In this document: positions 1 to 13,571 of the stretch, piece after piece
Position numbering within the stretch: position 1 is the first letter of the stretch
How the letters are laid out: the number at the start of each line of letters is the position of its first letter
Source of the DNA: Sapria himalayana
Taxonomy: Eukaryota > Streptophyta > Magnoliopsida > Malpighiales > Rafflesiaceae
Assembly (NCBI GenBank): GCA_029783825.1
Contig: JAREIK010002271.1
Coordinates: forward strand, 258,338 to 322,337
Length of the DNA stretch: 64,000 nt
Direction: 5' to 3'
Position numbers and translations under genes: made by a program
Notes under the pieces: generated by a model
What the model was told of the DNA's origin: nothing
Database searches by the model: none
What the model saw: only the letters and a program-made list of their open reading frames with translations

Positions 1-3000
1 ATTCATAGATGCTATGTGTGCTCTCGTTAGTGATGTTCAACAACTCTGGAAGTTCGATCACTATAATTGGAGTGGTCAGTATTTAGCTACGCAGCTATCA
101 ATGCATATAATGAAAATAAATCAATCTCAGAGGAAAGTTCATGTAGCTTCATGATTAGATGAAGAGAGGACTCCGCGCAAGGGTTTAGGCTCCATCTTTG
201 AGATTCGCAACCTCTGAGATAGAAGGAAGATCAATGTTACACTAGGAATTAACCGCTACTAATCAGAGAAAGTAGCATATGGCTCCCAACTACACTATAA
301 TCTGTCTCCAAGAAAGGGAGAAAATAAGCGCGTGATTCCCTAACCAAGACCAAGGCGTCGAAAGCTCAACCTAGAATAAACAAAATAAATGAGATAGAAT
401 GTCTTGATTCACTTAGGATCTTTCATTGGTCTTTGGTACGAGTTATGGAAAAAAAAGCCCACCAAGTATAATGCAGCATAGACCACCCCAAATCATACAG
501 AAGCAAGAGTTGCTAGTGTAATTCATGCTTGTGGAAGTATGAAGCATCGTCATTTGTTCTGCTTTCCATTTTGATGCAATCCATTGTGCTTGTTCCCTGA
601 CTCTAGCTAACTAGGCAACTGTTTCTTAGCCAGGCATTCCCTTCCTCCTTGACTTCATAATCGCTTTAACTCAACAAAAAGGGCAGGGCTTATGGATGGA
701 TAGCAGAAGAAAAGTATTGAGCTTCAAACTAAAAATAGATGACTGGGCACTACACGGAATGAAATGCAACCACCACAACTTGAGAGTATGACTAAGATAG
801 AGTTCAACTTACAGGAAACTAGCTAGTAGGGAATGAAGTAGCCTTTAGAAGGAGAGGAAGGAGCAATGGATGTCAGTAAGACTAAGACTAATCAATATTC
901 TAACTAGGGATAAGCAGTGATTGGGGTTAGCTTGCTCTTTGAACAACTTCAAGATGAGGGGAGGACTTTCCTGATGCTCTAATTGTCATTTGGGTGTTTT
1001 GACCTCCAATTGATTTTTGTGTCATCCTAATGCTCCCCTTCTTTCTTACAAGAATTTGAAGAGAAAATAAGATTTCTCCTGCACTATCCGCAAAGAGAGA
1101 ATGATAAAGTAAAATTATTTATTTAGAACATGAAATCTGCTACAACCTTTTTTTCTCCTTAAAATCCTTTATATAAAAAAAGGTAATTTGCAAATAGCAC
1201 AAGATTTTAGCTTCCATGGATATTCTGCTTTAATCTTATCTCTTTTTTCTTATTCAAATTTAATAATTACTGAGATCATTTCCATTAAATCATATGAAAA
1301 AAAAAAGAATTAAAAAGCAAGCTGTATTGTCTTTCGCTTTTCTTTATGGAGAGACTTCTCAAAATCACTAGCTAAGTCCTTTCTTCATGTACTTCATAGG
1401 AATGAAATTCGGGATGCCATTTTTGCAACTGTTGAAAAACAATAAGACATCTCTCATATGGAAGTCCCTTGGCTGGCTCACATGTAAGGTAAAAAGGAAT
1501 GAAGTGGAATTGCTGTGGAGCTTGCATCCTTCTTTAGGACATTGAGGGAACTTCTTTCTAATCATGACCTTATGCTCTTAGTTCTTATGGAGATAGAACT
1601 TCATAACATTAAATCAGCTAGAGAACTTCATAACAAATCTTAAAGAGAACGTAGTTCAATCAGCTAGAGAGAGTTATGGCCTCCTGTTTTGCTGGAATTA
1701 ATTAGCTTTTACAGGAAAGGGCAAGACTACGTGCTTTGGTGAGGAACTTTTTCTCTGAATTAATAGAAATATGACACACCTTTTCAAAAACAGACTTATT
1801 GGGATTCTACCATGCACCTGAAACTTAGTAAGGAAGTGTTGTGGAGTGCTGCTTTGCTTTATGCTACCTTTTATTCAAACTCTAAAATCCTTATCTCAGT
1901 GAATTGGTTCGTCAGCATCACAAGGCTAGTGGTTGAGATCTCCTTTCTTATCTTTCTATTTTTAAAGGAAGTTATGCTCTTGCTAATGGTTGAAGAAAAG
2001 ACTTTCATTAAATATCTGGATACTCCATCTATAACAACAATTGCTATTGAATCTTTTGTGTAATCTTTAGAGTAAATGTAGCAATTACTTTTTAATAGTG
2101 AATAATATGGATTACCTATTATCATGAATTGAATTGATTTTTGAATAAATATGAGCAGTTAGCAAGCAAAGGATGACATCAAAGAAGTTTGCCATATAAA
2201 TTGAATCAAGGAAAGAAAAGCATGTTTCAAAGCTTGGGCAGGAGCATAAAGCATCATGCACTACCCTACTTTGGCCAATTATAAGTAAAAAGATCAAACT
2301 AAAAAAGAGAGGGTTGTTCAAGCCATAATGGTATAATAGGCAAACTTGTAGACTTAGTAGTTTCGTTCATATATTCACTCGTAGGTAGGCTTGTTCATTC
2401 ATTTGTTCGTCAGCTTGCTTGCTATCTACAAAACGAGCCAACGCCCTACTAAACAAAAAAAAAGTTTTTCCCCTCTGCTCAGATGTCCACAAAAGGAATT
2501 TACAATGAATTCGATGGCTTGCCTTCTAAGACATGGTAAATGCTTTCAAAGGCTAGATGTTGCAAGTGATTCAAAAGTAGAAAAAGGGTAAGCTCCTTCA
2601 AAAAATGCCTTTTCTTGCACAAGTGTAGTTTCTAGGAAGAAGAGTTTTGTAGCCATTGGGGGAGTGGATGGCCTCTCATCAGCATAATGGTAGATAGATC
2701 CAAGTTAGGAGTTTGCACAAAAGAGAATTGGTCTTGAAGCTTAGTTGAAAGTTAAGGAAAAGGAAAATGAAGTGTTTAGCTAGGGGGTCGCTAAACCACG
2801 AAGAGAATGAAGAACTCGCATATGCAGGATGCTATTAAAGGCGTTCTAGTTTACCTTAATATAGTTGAAGTTGAAAGCCTAACAACAAACAAGACTTTTT
2901 TAAGCCCTTAGTTGTCAAAGATCAAGAAGCTATTTGTTATGAAGAAGCCACAAGGAATGAAGAGGTGAATCAAGGTCTAATGCATATTTGAATTGGCTAT

Positions 3001-5043
3001 GGGCTGCCCTCTATAGCTATGACATGCGTGTGTAAATCCTTGACATTAGAGTAAGGTAAAGTAAAGATGACATAGCTTTGACGATTATCACTTGTCCAAC
3101 TGATCTAATTTTTAGAGATAATTTAGGAACCAACATGGTATTATTAAGACGAAGAACATTGTCAGAACGAATCACTGAGATGATAAAGAGATTATACCAA
3201 TGTTTGAGATAGAGAGTGGGGTGTGGTTACCAGTGAATACAAAACTTTTGTCTTGGTACGACGAGGATGAGACAAATACAGCCGGATTGCTCGTCATATA
3301 ATGAGTAGCCCCAATGTAAATAAATAAAATAATGGAGAATGATGCTTGGAAGATGAATGCTTAATACCCACATGACTAGTTATTTAATGCGGAGCAAAAC
3401 TTGAGCGGTAACATTGTGGATATATGATAGCCATGTGCCCACAGAGAATCAAAATTATGCATACCAATGTAAAGGAGAACCCAAGAAACTCTCATCGGAT
3501 TGCTTATGTTGTTGATAAGAAGACCAATAGGTTCAATCAAATTCAACTAAATCCCCCAGAACTCATTTCTGAACCGGTAAGGCAATACAATGAGATTGAT
3601 ATTTATTAGCGGAGAATTTCTCAACGATGCTACAAGAACATAAGAATTAGGTGAGGGATGTATACTATTGGTGGAAAAGAGAGCCCCCATCCAAGATAGT
3701 ACTTTAAGCTTAAGGTTGACCTTAAAAGTCTATCTAGAAGATGAATCTTAGAAGAGTGCCTGACCGATGTAAAGCAATCCATAGTAGCACTTTCTCGTAA
3801 GGAACCAGAACCACCAAACTCACTTTGCAGCATTGATTTCTTGTCATTCTCAAAGCCAAAGCCAATTCCAGACACTTAACTCTATCCATACTCAACTGTT
3901 TGAGCGAAGCTGATAAAAGCCATTAAGCTAAGAGAGAGTGATGACTAAAATAGATATAGGAAGCAAAGCACAAGTTTCAGAGTAAGCTAACAAGGTTGTG
4001 AACCAGATTTGCACCTTGACTACATGAGCCTATCTATTGATCTGGCGACACATTAATGACAACTTGGAGACACGTTACAACTTGATTGTTTGAGCCTAGC
4101 TGGTACATTGTGCTAAACACTTTTTGTTGTTGGATAAATAAACAATCTATCCCACCTTAACGACAACTCGATGACACATAATACTTGGTAGTCAGCTTGG
4201 GAGGACAAAGTTGGATAGGTCGGATATGAGGTGTCCATAAAAAATAGATCGGATGTGGTTTACAATACGAGAAAAGAGAGATTCGTCCCTTGTGAGAGAA
4301 ATGATTAAAGAAGCTTATTGACCCACTTGAAGGGCAAAGCGAAGAAAGACTACACCGAAGACTCATGCCAAGCCTTAGCTTCTAGCCTTTTCACTCCTTG
4401 TTCTTACTAAGCAACCCTTTTATGGAATTAGGACTTGCCCTAGATCTCCGAATAGCCTCACCTGAAACTGGTAGACTCACTGAACCAACATGTACCCCTC
4501 TCGCCCATCTTATGCTATGGATGGTCAAACTAGACTCTATATGGTTTGATGGGATTTTTTATTGTGAGATCATTAATCTTGGAGAGAATGAAATGCATTA
4601 ATTGGCGGAACATTCACTTTGTCTTATCTCTTTTAGAGTCCTCCCTTAGTCAAGACAATGTGCAGCATTCTGAGCTCTTATTTTGCTTCCATTGTATTGA
4701 ATAATTGTCTTTCTTGTTGGTGTTTGAGGGCTTTTGTTCATGCCAATAAAGAGAAATGTTTTATCATGAGAATATGAAACATCTCTTTTCTGCCCATTCA
4801 ACGAGACATTTTGATTTTATCTTTTATTCTTTTGCTTACTTTTCCCTGGTGGTGTGGTTGGGGAGTATATTAAAGAAGGCTCGTCAAGCTTAAGAAAATT
4901 TTGGATACCTAAAGCTTGAGGCAGGGCTTCCAGACAAGTGCATTAGAAACATGACCCATGGGAACTTCTATGAGTGTAGAAAGCTAGAGTGATGAAGGCG
5001 AGAGAATGAGATTTAGTTGGTTCCCTCCCTTAATATTATTCCT

Positions 5044-5088
<45 letters not shown>
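5044..5088. repeat. (GT)n(AT)n compound microsatellite
   Basis: A run of GT dinucleotides passes directly into a run of about fourteen AT dinucleotides. Confidence 0.95.
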
Positions 5089-5090
<2 letters not shown>

Positions 5091-6695
5091 TTTCAAAGGA
5101 AAAAAGAAGCAGCTCACACAGATTCCCTCGATAGATACTGATCAATTTTATCACCTGCTGACATAACAGTCATAGTCTAAAGGAAACCTAGGAATCCTTT
5201 TCTTAAACCAAACCAAGTTAGACAACATTGGCTTAGGATTATTTTTCCTTATCTTTCTCAAGCACTATTTGTAAAGTAGCAAGCTGTAGTGGATAGTGAG
5301 TGTCAAGATAACTTGATCTTCATATTGTAACTGAGGTAAAAAAATGAGCTAAAGTAGTATCAATGATATCCGTTGCTCTCTTCATATCATGGATGAAAGC
5401 ATATTCAACATAAAATAGTCTTCTATCAAGGGATTTCCAGAGGAAGAGGGAAGCAAGCAAGGCTAGCCTTGAATCAGAGAGAGAAATAGTATTGTAATTG
5501 AAGTAGACTACTGAATGGGTGTGAGGTAGAATCTCGCCAAATGTTTCATTTCTGATTCCTCTCCAATGGTTAACTCTAGAGATTCGATTCTTTTTTATGC
5601 CAGGTGAGATCGAGAACTTGATTGTGAGTGAAGCCTTATTTGTTTCTGGTGGTAGAGGAATGACTTTTTGTGGGCTGGTGAATGGAGAATTTTAGGAGAT
5701 TGAAGATTGAGAAAGCTTTCTTAAGTAGGTAGAATTAGCAACCATAAGAACAAGAAAATGATTATTATGGAAGATCAATTTACCTAAAAGAAATGTTAGC
5801 CTATGCTTTTGTCTTTCGATGATTAGACCAAAGCCTAATTCAAATAAAAAAATGGGAGCAATTTTTTTAGAAAGGGTAGTAACAACTTGCAGGTCAAAAG
5901 TTGGTAAACAGTGAGAGCAGGAATTGAAGGATTACAATCTTTTTTAGTGAACGTAAAGCACCAACAAAGGAAATTCTCAAGTTCTTCATGTCGTGAAGAG
6001 CATTGCTTAATCATAGTAAGAATTATAGTCTTTATTCAACTCAGATCGATTTCACTTATACACAAAGGAAATGAGAACTAGGCTTCAAAGGCATATTGGA
6101 CAAGAAGCAGACCTAGTTAACCTTTTAAGAGGAAGGAAATCAAGCAGAAGGAAACCCATGAACCAAGAGTAGCTATTCCTATTGAATATATATTTTTCGC
6201 TATTCTGCTCATTGATTCCTTCTACCATTCAGGCTTAAGCAGGTGGGACTAAAAAACTCTTTTATCTTAGAACAAGCAGTAGGTGCTTGTGAGTCTAATC
6301 TCTTTTAGAAAGGACTATAAGCATGAGATAAACAATTGCTTATGGAACTTTTATTTGGTGTTTCATATCCTCGGATAAAGAGTCAAGTAAGTATCCCCCC
6401 ATCTACTTTGTCTCGCTCCTAGGATTTTAGGTTATGGAAGTGGTGGCTATGAATAGACATATGCTTAATAAGTCTAGTGATCTCGGTATAAATAGTGGAC
6501 TCAAATTTTTTTTTCAGCCCTTTTTGTGTTGTGTTTTATTCACGTACTTTAATTTTTTGAAAATAATTTATTAAGTAAAAAAAAAGATGAGTCTTTACTT
6601 TTTATATATATTTATTGTATATTAAATATTTTGATAATTTAAAATTAAAATATTAATAAAATTTTAAAACCTAATAAAACTTATTAAACTTAATA

Positions 6696-6721
6696 GTTAG
6701 AGACAACTCTAAGTCTCTAAC
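6696..6721. repeat. Short perfect inverted repeat
   Basis: GTTAGAGAC and GTCTCTAAC are exact reverse complements separated by 8 bases, at the right edge of an AT-rich island (6,540-6,720). It may be the end of a small inserted element; no matching left end was found. Confidence 0.5.
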
Positions 6722-9355
6722 TTTCTTCATCGGCCTTTCTTTCTGACGATTATCCTATAATGAACTCGACCTTCTTCCTGCAACATGATATTATACATGC
6801 AATATTGATGGAGGTAGCCCTTTTTTGTTGATATTTTTATAGTGAGTAGTGATTTACCTAAAATACTATTGATACAATGAATAACGAGTTGGCCTTTCTG
6901 GTAGGACTTGCTATGGGGAGAGTCCTAGTTATACCTATCGCTTCCTTGGCTATGAGTCATGAATGCTCCCCTAAAAGTAGCAAAGACATTCATCCCCTTA
7001 ATCATAGTTTTTTTACTTTTGTTTCTCTTTCTTCCTTGCTTCTCACCTTTTTAGTAAGAAAAGATAATTGAAATATAATAAGAGAAAAGAAGCTACTAGT
7101 GGAAAGTTAGCTCATTGAGTGCCGTGTAGGGTGCTAGGGTATAAGAAGGAAGACAAGACGATAACGCACTAAGGGGTAATGATAGGAGAAATGTTTGGTC
7201 AGATGTGGCTTTCTTATTTCGGAAGCATGCACTCTTGGGTATAAGCAACCAAACTGAATGCCAATGCTTTCAATTGAGAAAGTCTCTGTCTCTAGCCACT
7301 GCACTCATACCATAGGATTGAAAGACCATGGAATAAAACAAGTTATTCTACCCTACGTCGAACAAGAGTTGGATGGGTCAGAATTTCAATTATGAATTTG
7401 TGCCTTTGAGAAATGACGTAAATAATGAATGAAATTGTTCAGTATGAAAATATTGATAGTTTCTATTTTTCGATTGAGAAAGCAACAAACCCAAATTTCA
7501 GTAGTGCCTTGTGAGGTCGTAGAGCCGGTAACCCTCATTCACCAAAGATTGAAAATGCTTTGCTTGTCTTTGAGACTGAAAAGAGAATGAAATAGGAAGA
7601 TATATAATGAAGAAGGGATGATGCTTTTAGAGAATGAAATAGTGAGATTTAGATTCACTCAAATTTATGAGGGTTAGGATCAAGGGTTGGTCGAGTAGCT
7701 TTTTGCTCCGAGGGTTAGAATTAAGACTAGGTCGAGTTGATGCACTCCTCTCCAACCAAGCAAGTCTCTTCATTTTCTTGAATTTCTGTAGACTCTTCTT
7801 TATCAGATCTTTATATATGACCAACCTCAAATTCTATGGCACCCTTCTTTCATCATGGTTCTTCTAGCATCATTCCATCCTCTCTCGTAGAATGGTCAAA
7901 CTTTCAACCATCTAGACTCTTGAGAATTTTTACCCAAGTTTAACCCCTTATTGCTTTGGGAAAATGCAAGTTTCAATTTAAGAGGAACTCACCTCAAATG
8001 GCATTGATGGCATGACTAGGCTTGTTTGAAGGGCACACAGACGAAATAGAGAACAATTATAGTAATAATCATTGTTAGACTTATATCATCCACCCTAATT
8101 ATTTCATCAAACATATGAATTTTACTCTATCAATTCTATTTATATATATAATGTTATGTTATTCAAAATAAAATGACACATCCTCTTCAATAGGAACTTA
8201 ACTTTGATTTGCCCTCCTATATGTCCTTATAAAATGGGTCAGCATATTTCCATTAACAAATTGGTTCTTCTTGATTAGTTTAACTAGTCTTTGTGATATC
8301 AATAGTTAAAACATTCTTCTTAGGATATGATAAGAAGGGTCAGTTAAAAGATGGTAGTAGTTCCTCGGTCTCAATCCAAGGACCCAAAGTGAAAAGGATG
8401 AGAATAAGATGTGAAGGGATAAAATGTCAAGGAATAGGCTCTTTTTGCTTTGTCCAATCGGTTTAATCCGATAACATTCTTTCTTTCAACTCCACTCCTT
8501 CTCCACGTGTGAAGGAAATGCACATATATGTTAGCAAGCCTAGGAGTGAAAAAGAAGTGAAAGGAAAAATGCAGTATAGATAATGAAAAAGGGTACCAAG
8601 TATTCCGAGCATTTCTTTTCTTAAAGGAATTGGTGATTGAGTGAAAAATCTCGATAAAGACCTGATCGTTTTTTTGAAGCAATTCCTCTCTTTGAGGGAG
8701 TGAGGGTACTTCTTATTATAGAACTTGTACTTAGGATAGTCTATGGTATGGTTAGTTAAGAGAGACTTTCCTATTTAAGCCATTGGTCAGTGTGAGTGTG
8801 AGTATGAGCTGAGCCAAAGGTGTCAGGTTTCAAGTCTTGAATCCACCCTTACTGGTCTCTGCTGCTCAAGTGAAAGTGGGAATTCTTGTCTCTGACCATG
8901 GAAAGATCTTTATTTTTATCTAGAAATCTCGTAGGAGAAGAAAGAAAGTAGCATTGAAAAAAGTCTCTTCCTTTGGGTCTATGCATATTATTTCTTTTAT
9001 AGAATATTCCTTCACCCCTTACGGCATAAGCTAGTTTTCAATCTTCCACTTCTACTACTACTGCTCTTGAAACAATTTTGATTGGCTTGCTTGATTGATT
9101 GGGGTTTCTCATTGGACAGCTACTATGAATACAATGATTGTCTCTGTCTCACCACCCTTGAATCATTCCTCAACTAGTAGTTTGATTGTACATGGTTTCA
9201 CTTGGTCCACTACTCATACTCACTCAAAATTGATTATCGGAAATAGGTGGGGAAAAATTGGCTATCTTTTAGAAATGCTTTGGCGGACTTCTTATTTTGT
9301 GACATTGATTCACTTTTGTTTGTTAGTACAATGTCTTGTCTCATCCGAATAACTG

Positions 9356-9580
9356 AATAGCGAGAGAAAAAATTGTAATTTTTTAAATATGTAATATATA
9401 AATATGTAATATGTAAGTATAATTATTTTTTAAGGATAATATTTATATATTTTTTATCTTATCATGCTGTGTCTTAGCTGTATCCATATTTTAGTTTTTT
9501 AAAATTTACTGTGTTTTCGTATTCTATCGTGTCGTATCCTTGTGTCCGTATCCGTGTCCATGCTTCTTAGCTAGTGAGAA
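9356..9580. repeat. AT-rich dispersed repeat ending in a CGTGTCC-rich tail
   Basis: An AT-rich block is followed by degenerate repeats of the form GTATCCGTGTCCATGCTTCTTAG, broken up as TCGTGTCGTATCC and GTCCGTATCCGTGTCC. This GTGTCCG-type tail is common in plant non-autonomous repeats (knowledge, family name not certain). The sequences TAGCGAGAG on the left and TAGTGAGAA on the right could be a mutated 9-bp target duplication, which would suit a Mutator-like element. Confidence 0.4.
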
Positions 9581-12500
9581 TGAAAGGTGAACCCTTAAGG
9601 TCCATCCTTTCCGTCTCACCTCGGAACTAGAGTTTTTATATCCAACAACTATACAATAGGCAAAGAAAGCTAGAATTAGAAGACTTGATTTCATCTCTTG
9701 TACTTAATAGCCAAATAGAGTGGGTTGGTGAGCAATGTTTAGCACCCCTCCGGCTTGAGCATGAATCGACGATAATTGCTGTATACGATATTGGTCTGTT
9801 GAACCTTTATCTTTTTGTCAAACAAGAAGAGAACCATTTAAGGCCCTAGAGGAACAACGTTGGAGAACAAAAACTATACAACAATTCATTTGAGGACAAG
9901 ATAAAGTTTTAGATTTCGCTCAAAGAAAAGGTTTCAGGGAGACCTTTGCTCAACAGTGGAAGTTATGAAATTATTGTTTTCTTACTGTATAATACTCATA
10001 TGATCATGGACTTGTTTTTAGCCTCGAGCATTGTTCTTGATTTCTGTGAATAGTGACTCAAAGTGGTTTCATGCTACTTGATAGTGATCTAAAAAAATAG
10101 ACGTGACATGTATTTGATGACTTTTCGTATTGCTTTCATATAGCGATTGACATCAATGGGACATGATTGGTTTCCAAGTTCCAAGGATGATTTACGCTAT
10201 ATGATTCTTTAAATAAATAGGTGGATGAGCTTTTCAACCTGTTTGCTTTTTTTGTGCCAGTAGAAAATATTTTTTTTTTTTGCTCAAATGTATATGCCTT
10301 CCTTTGTATATACTAGCTCTTGTTCTTAACTATTTACTTTCAAACAACTTCCAAATAGTTATCTTTCATGGTATAATCAAATTTTTTCTCTTGAGCAAAA
10401 ATCATCATCCTAACAAGGGGCTTCTATTTAGTCGATAACAATTCTGCAAGTGAAGTTAAGTTATTGATCTGCCTCTCACTAGATTGATTGAACATTCATT
10501 TTTATTTATATAGAATGTATGCTTTTGTCCTATATCTATCTCATTGGTAGGTTCCCTAGTTGAACTAATAACATTCAAAATCATATATATGGAATTGCTC
10601 GATAGGAAATTCGATTAAGGAATGAGACTCTCCCAACCCCTCCCTCTGAAGTGAATATTTCTCCTTACAACGACCTACAAGCCCGAACATGTAAATGGTG
10701 TAAACAGTGAGTAATTATAAAAAGATTAGAGGAGATCATAGTCAAAATGACTCAATATCTTCTCTTTTCGCCAAACATTGTGGTCTATTATCAAAAACAG
10801 AAGTTGCTTGACGCCCAATCCCCTTTACTCATACTTTCAAGGGTGAGATCTTCCTTTCCTCTCATTCAACTCATCACTTTTTCTATGTTAATAAATGTAC
10901 TAAGGACTCGCAACAATATTGTATTATTTGTTAGATATGTATTTCAGTTTATAAGTCCTAATTCTACTTTCTATAGGAAAAGGGTGAATTTCCTTTTTCT
11001 TCTTTAGAGGAAGACTGCAGTTTCTAATGCACAATCAAGTAGTTGTTTACTTTCTATCAGTTTCGATTATTGTTTAACTGTTTTGCTAGTTTACAGGTTC
11101 TTTTCTTTTGTTTATTCGATATAGAATGATGTGAACTTTATTTACTGTCGCTCATAGGATCCGGCTCCTCATCTTTTCATGAGCTTTGACATAATGAGAT
11201 AACTAAGTTTTTCTATGCTTGCCAAGAGCGTTGTACACGAGTCATTGTTACTTGGATTGGAGAGCTCACCCTGGAAGAGAGTTTCTCTCATCTGCACATG
11301 CTGCTTTCAATTGGGTTGTTTCTCAAGGGTTCCAAATCTTTATTTGTTATAAAAGAAGTGCCTAATATAGAGTTTATGAGATAGACTTTTTGTATTTTGA
11401 TGGGTGACGTGCCTCTTCATTGACATTTTCCTATGTAGACTGGTTGACCAAGAGTTACACTCTGGCTTGGCATTGGGGTGGGGCTCCTCTGACTGTTTGA
11501 TTTAAAATATAATGCTTTATATAATATAAAAGAATACAAGGGGAAGTGAGGCCTCGTGGAATTGGTCCAGAGATTTCCACTCTGCATCCAATTAAATGCT
11601 GTTTATGAAACTTATGCATCTTTCGTAGATTGTGGAAGTCATCTGCAAGTTCGGCTGGTCCACGACATGATGTATGGTGACAGTGAAAGAATTGGAGGAC
11701 ATTGGTGGCAAAGCTTGTTTTCGGTTTATTACCCTTTCTGGCACACGAGACTCGGGTCAACAAGTCCATCTTTTGCACGCCTCAGCTACCTTGGAACTTT
11801 CACATCTAATGATCTATAGCTGATTGGTTACATTACTCATCCTAGTTGTTGTCCCTCTCCGTTGACTTTAAAAGATAGTGTCCAGGTATAGAAGCTCTAC
11901 TCAGGCAAGCAAACCCCTGAAACTTGAAAAAGGGAAGCTGTCGGTCAGAAAGATGAAGAAGCAAGGAGGGCCTAAACAACTAAGTTTGAGCCAAGCAAAT
12001 GAAGGCAACTTTCAAACTGTGGCCTTCATGCTCTAATGCACTACTTTTAGCCTACTTTTCCAGGGTTGAGCTTGCCCTTGGAATGGCTATAACTCTGAAT
12101 TAGAGTCAGTTAAGATTATTAGAGTCATTACCATGATATTAGAAGTTTTTACTCTTAGTGGAATGTTGAAAAGAGTCTTGACTATGGAAAGGCACATGGC
12201 AAAGTGTTAGACAGAGATTATTCCAAGATTATGGTTATAATGCTTTCTTTTCTTTGTAGATCAAAGATTTGAGGATAGTTAATAGGTTGATGCAAATGAA
12301 CTCAATTGTTTCTCTTTAATCATGGGTTAGGACAAACCTTTTAAATATGTGGTCATTGAGTAAAATGTGCTATTTATTTTTAACATGATGCTCACTATCA
12401 ACCAGCATACTTCTTTTAATTGTTTAAGTTAGAAAAAGAAACATGATATTAGAAGAAGTGAAGCAACCATCTTTTTTTTTTTTTAGAATAGTTGGGAAGT

Positions 12501-13199
12501 GGTGGTACGACTAGAAAATAAAATGTCAGAATTCTCACGAAAGAATAATGTTGATAGTAAGGGAGAGAAGTAAAGAGTTTTAGTTGAAATGCAAAATTAT
12601 GAGAGATTGGGGCTGCCCGTACCATGAAGGTATGTAAGGTAGAGGAAGACTTTTTGCATAGAGTTGGAAAAATATAAAAAATGACATTGGCGCTGAGTAA
12701 GATTTCTCTTTTCCCGTCCTATAATTTATTTGATTAAAAGTAAAAGAATTAGGAGTAAGCAAGTTAGGTACTAGAGTAAAAACATATTTTGATGCTATAT
12801 GCTACTTCAACTAAATTTATAATTTCATTAAAAAAGTAAAGGTCAAACCTAAAATACAATTGTGAACTAGGAGTCCTATTATCCAATGAGATTGCCATTT
12901 ATGTGTTTGAGAGGTTGAAAAAACAATCTCTGTGGTAAAATTTAGATCTAAATCAATCTTTTATCTAGAAATTAGTATTCGCAAAATAAAGACTCGTGGA
13001 CAAATTAATCCTTGATTATTTTATAGAACTAACAGCTAGTGCAATGTATATTATGTTCATGTAATTTCTTATTCTTTAGCTTGTATTTGTCGTCTCACGT
13101 GCGAACTCTTTTTAACTGTCTTCTATAACATGTTCACTTTTGATTTAATATCTTTGAACATAGACAATTCGGTAATGGAATGCTGTTTTTTTTTTTTTG

Positions 13200-13571
13200 A
13201 TGGATAACATATGCTAGTTAGTTTTGCCACCCACCTGAGAAGGCTTTCCATCTGAACTAATGTCGTAAGCAGTTCTTTTCTTTTTGTGGTATTGATCTTT
13301 GATCTTAAACTTCTAATTATTAGATATTAAAAAAAAGAAGATAATACAAAAGGAAAATAGCCCTCCACGACAAATAAAATCTTTTTGCCTAGATGTACAT
13401 ATGGTCTGGTTAGGACTCAATGTATAATAAACAAGAGATAGAGGACTAAGCGGCTACAAGCGGAGGAAAAAAGACTAGGCAATGTATATCTCTATATATG
13501 AATTTGTTCCTGTTTCCATTAGCATGCTTGGTGACCTTTTGTGCAATGGAGAGTGAGACCCTACTTGACCA
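13200..13571 (-). repeat. Probable 3' LTR of the copia element at 13.6-16 kb
   Basis: On the minus strand a polypurine tract GTGAGGGGG (13,572-13,580) is followed at 13,571 by TGGTCAAGTAGGG, the expected start of an LTR. The far end of the LTR is not identified; a poly-T run near 13,180 is close to where it should finish. No 5' LTR partner is present. Confidence 0.4.

Larger units (their letters stand above)
1..12800. other. Organelle-like (possible nuclear mitochondrial) DNA, no gene recognised
   Basis: This stretch is clearly less AT-rich than the rest of the window and is full of short purine and pyrimidine tracts (GAAAGAA, CTTTCTT) typical of plant mitochondrial spacer DNA. Frames are short and none encodes a protein I recognise; I looked for cox, nad, atp, ccm, rps and tRNA signatures and saw none. 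Overlapping frames at 11,455-11,819 are open on both strands but match nothing I know. Two AT-rich islands (6,540-6,720 and 9,356-9,580) look like later nuclear insertions. The mitochondrial origin is an inference from composition only; an old unique nuclear spacer is the main alternative. Confidence 0.35.

Noticed and set aside
11455..11819. Opposed frames of 107 and 87 codons in the organelle-like region
   Set aside because: I tried to match them to mitochondrial ccm, rps, atp and nad proteins without success; both strands being open suggests chance.
1..12800. Search for tRNA or rRNA genes
   Set aside because: No cloverleaf-consistent GGTTCGAATCC-type arm with a matching acceptor stem and no rRNA core sequence was seen.
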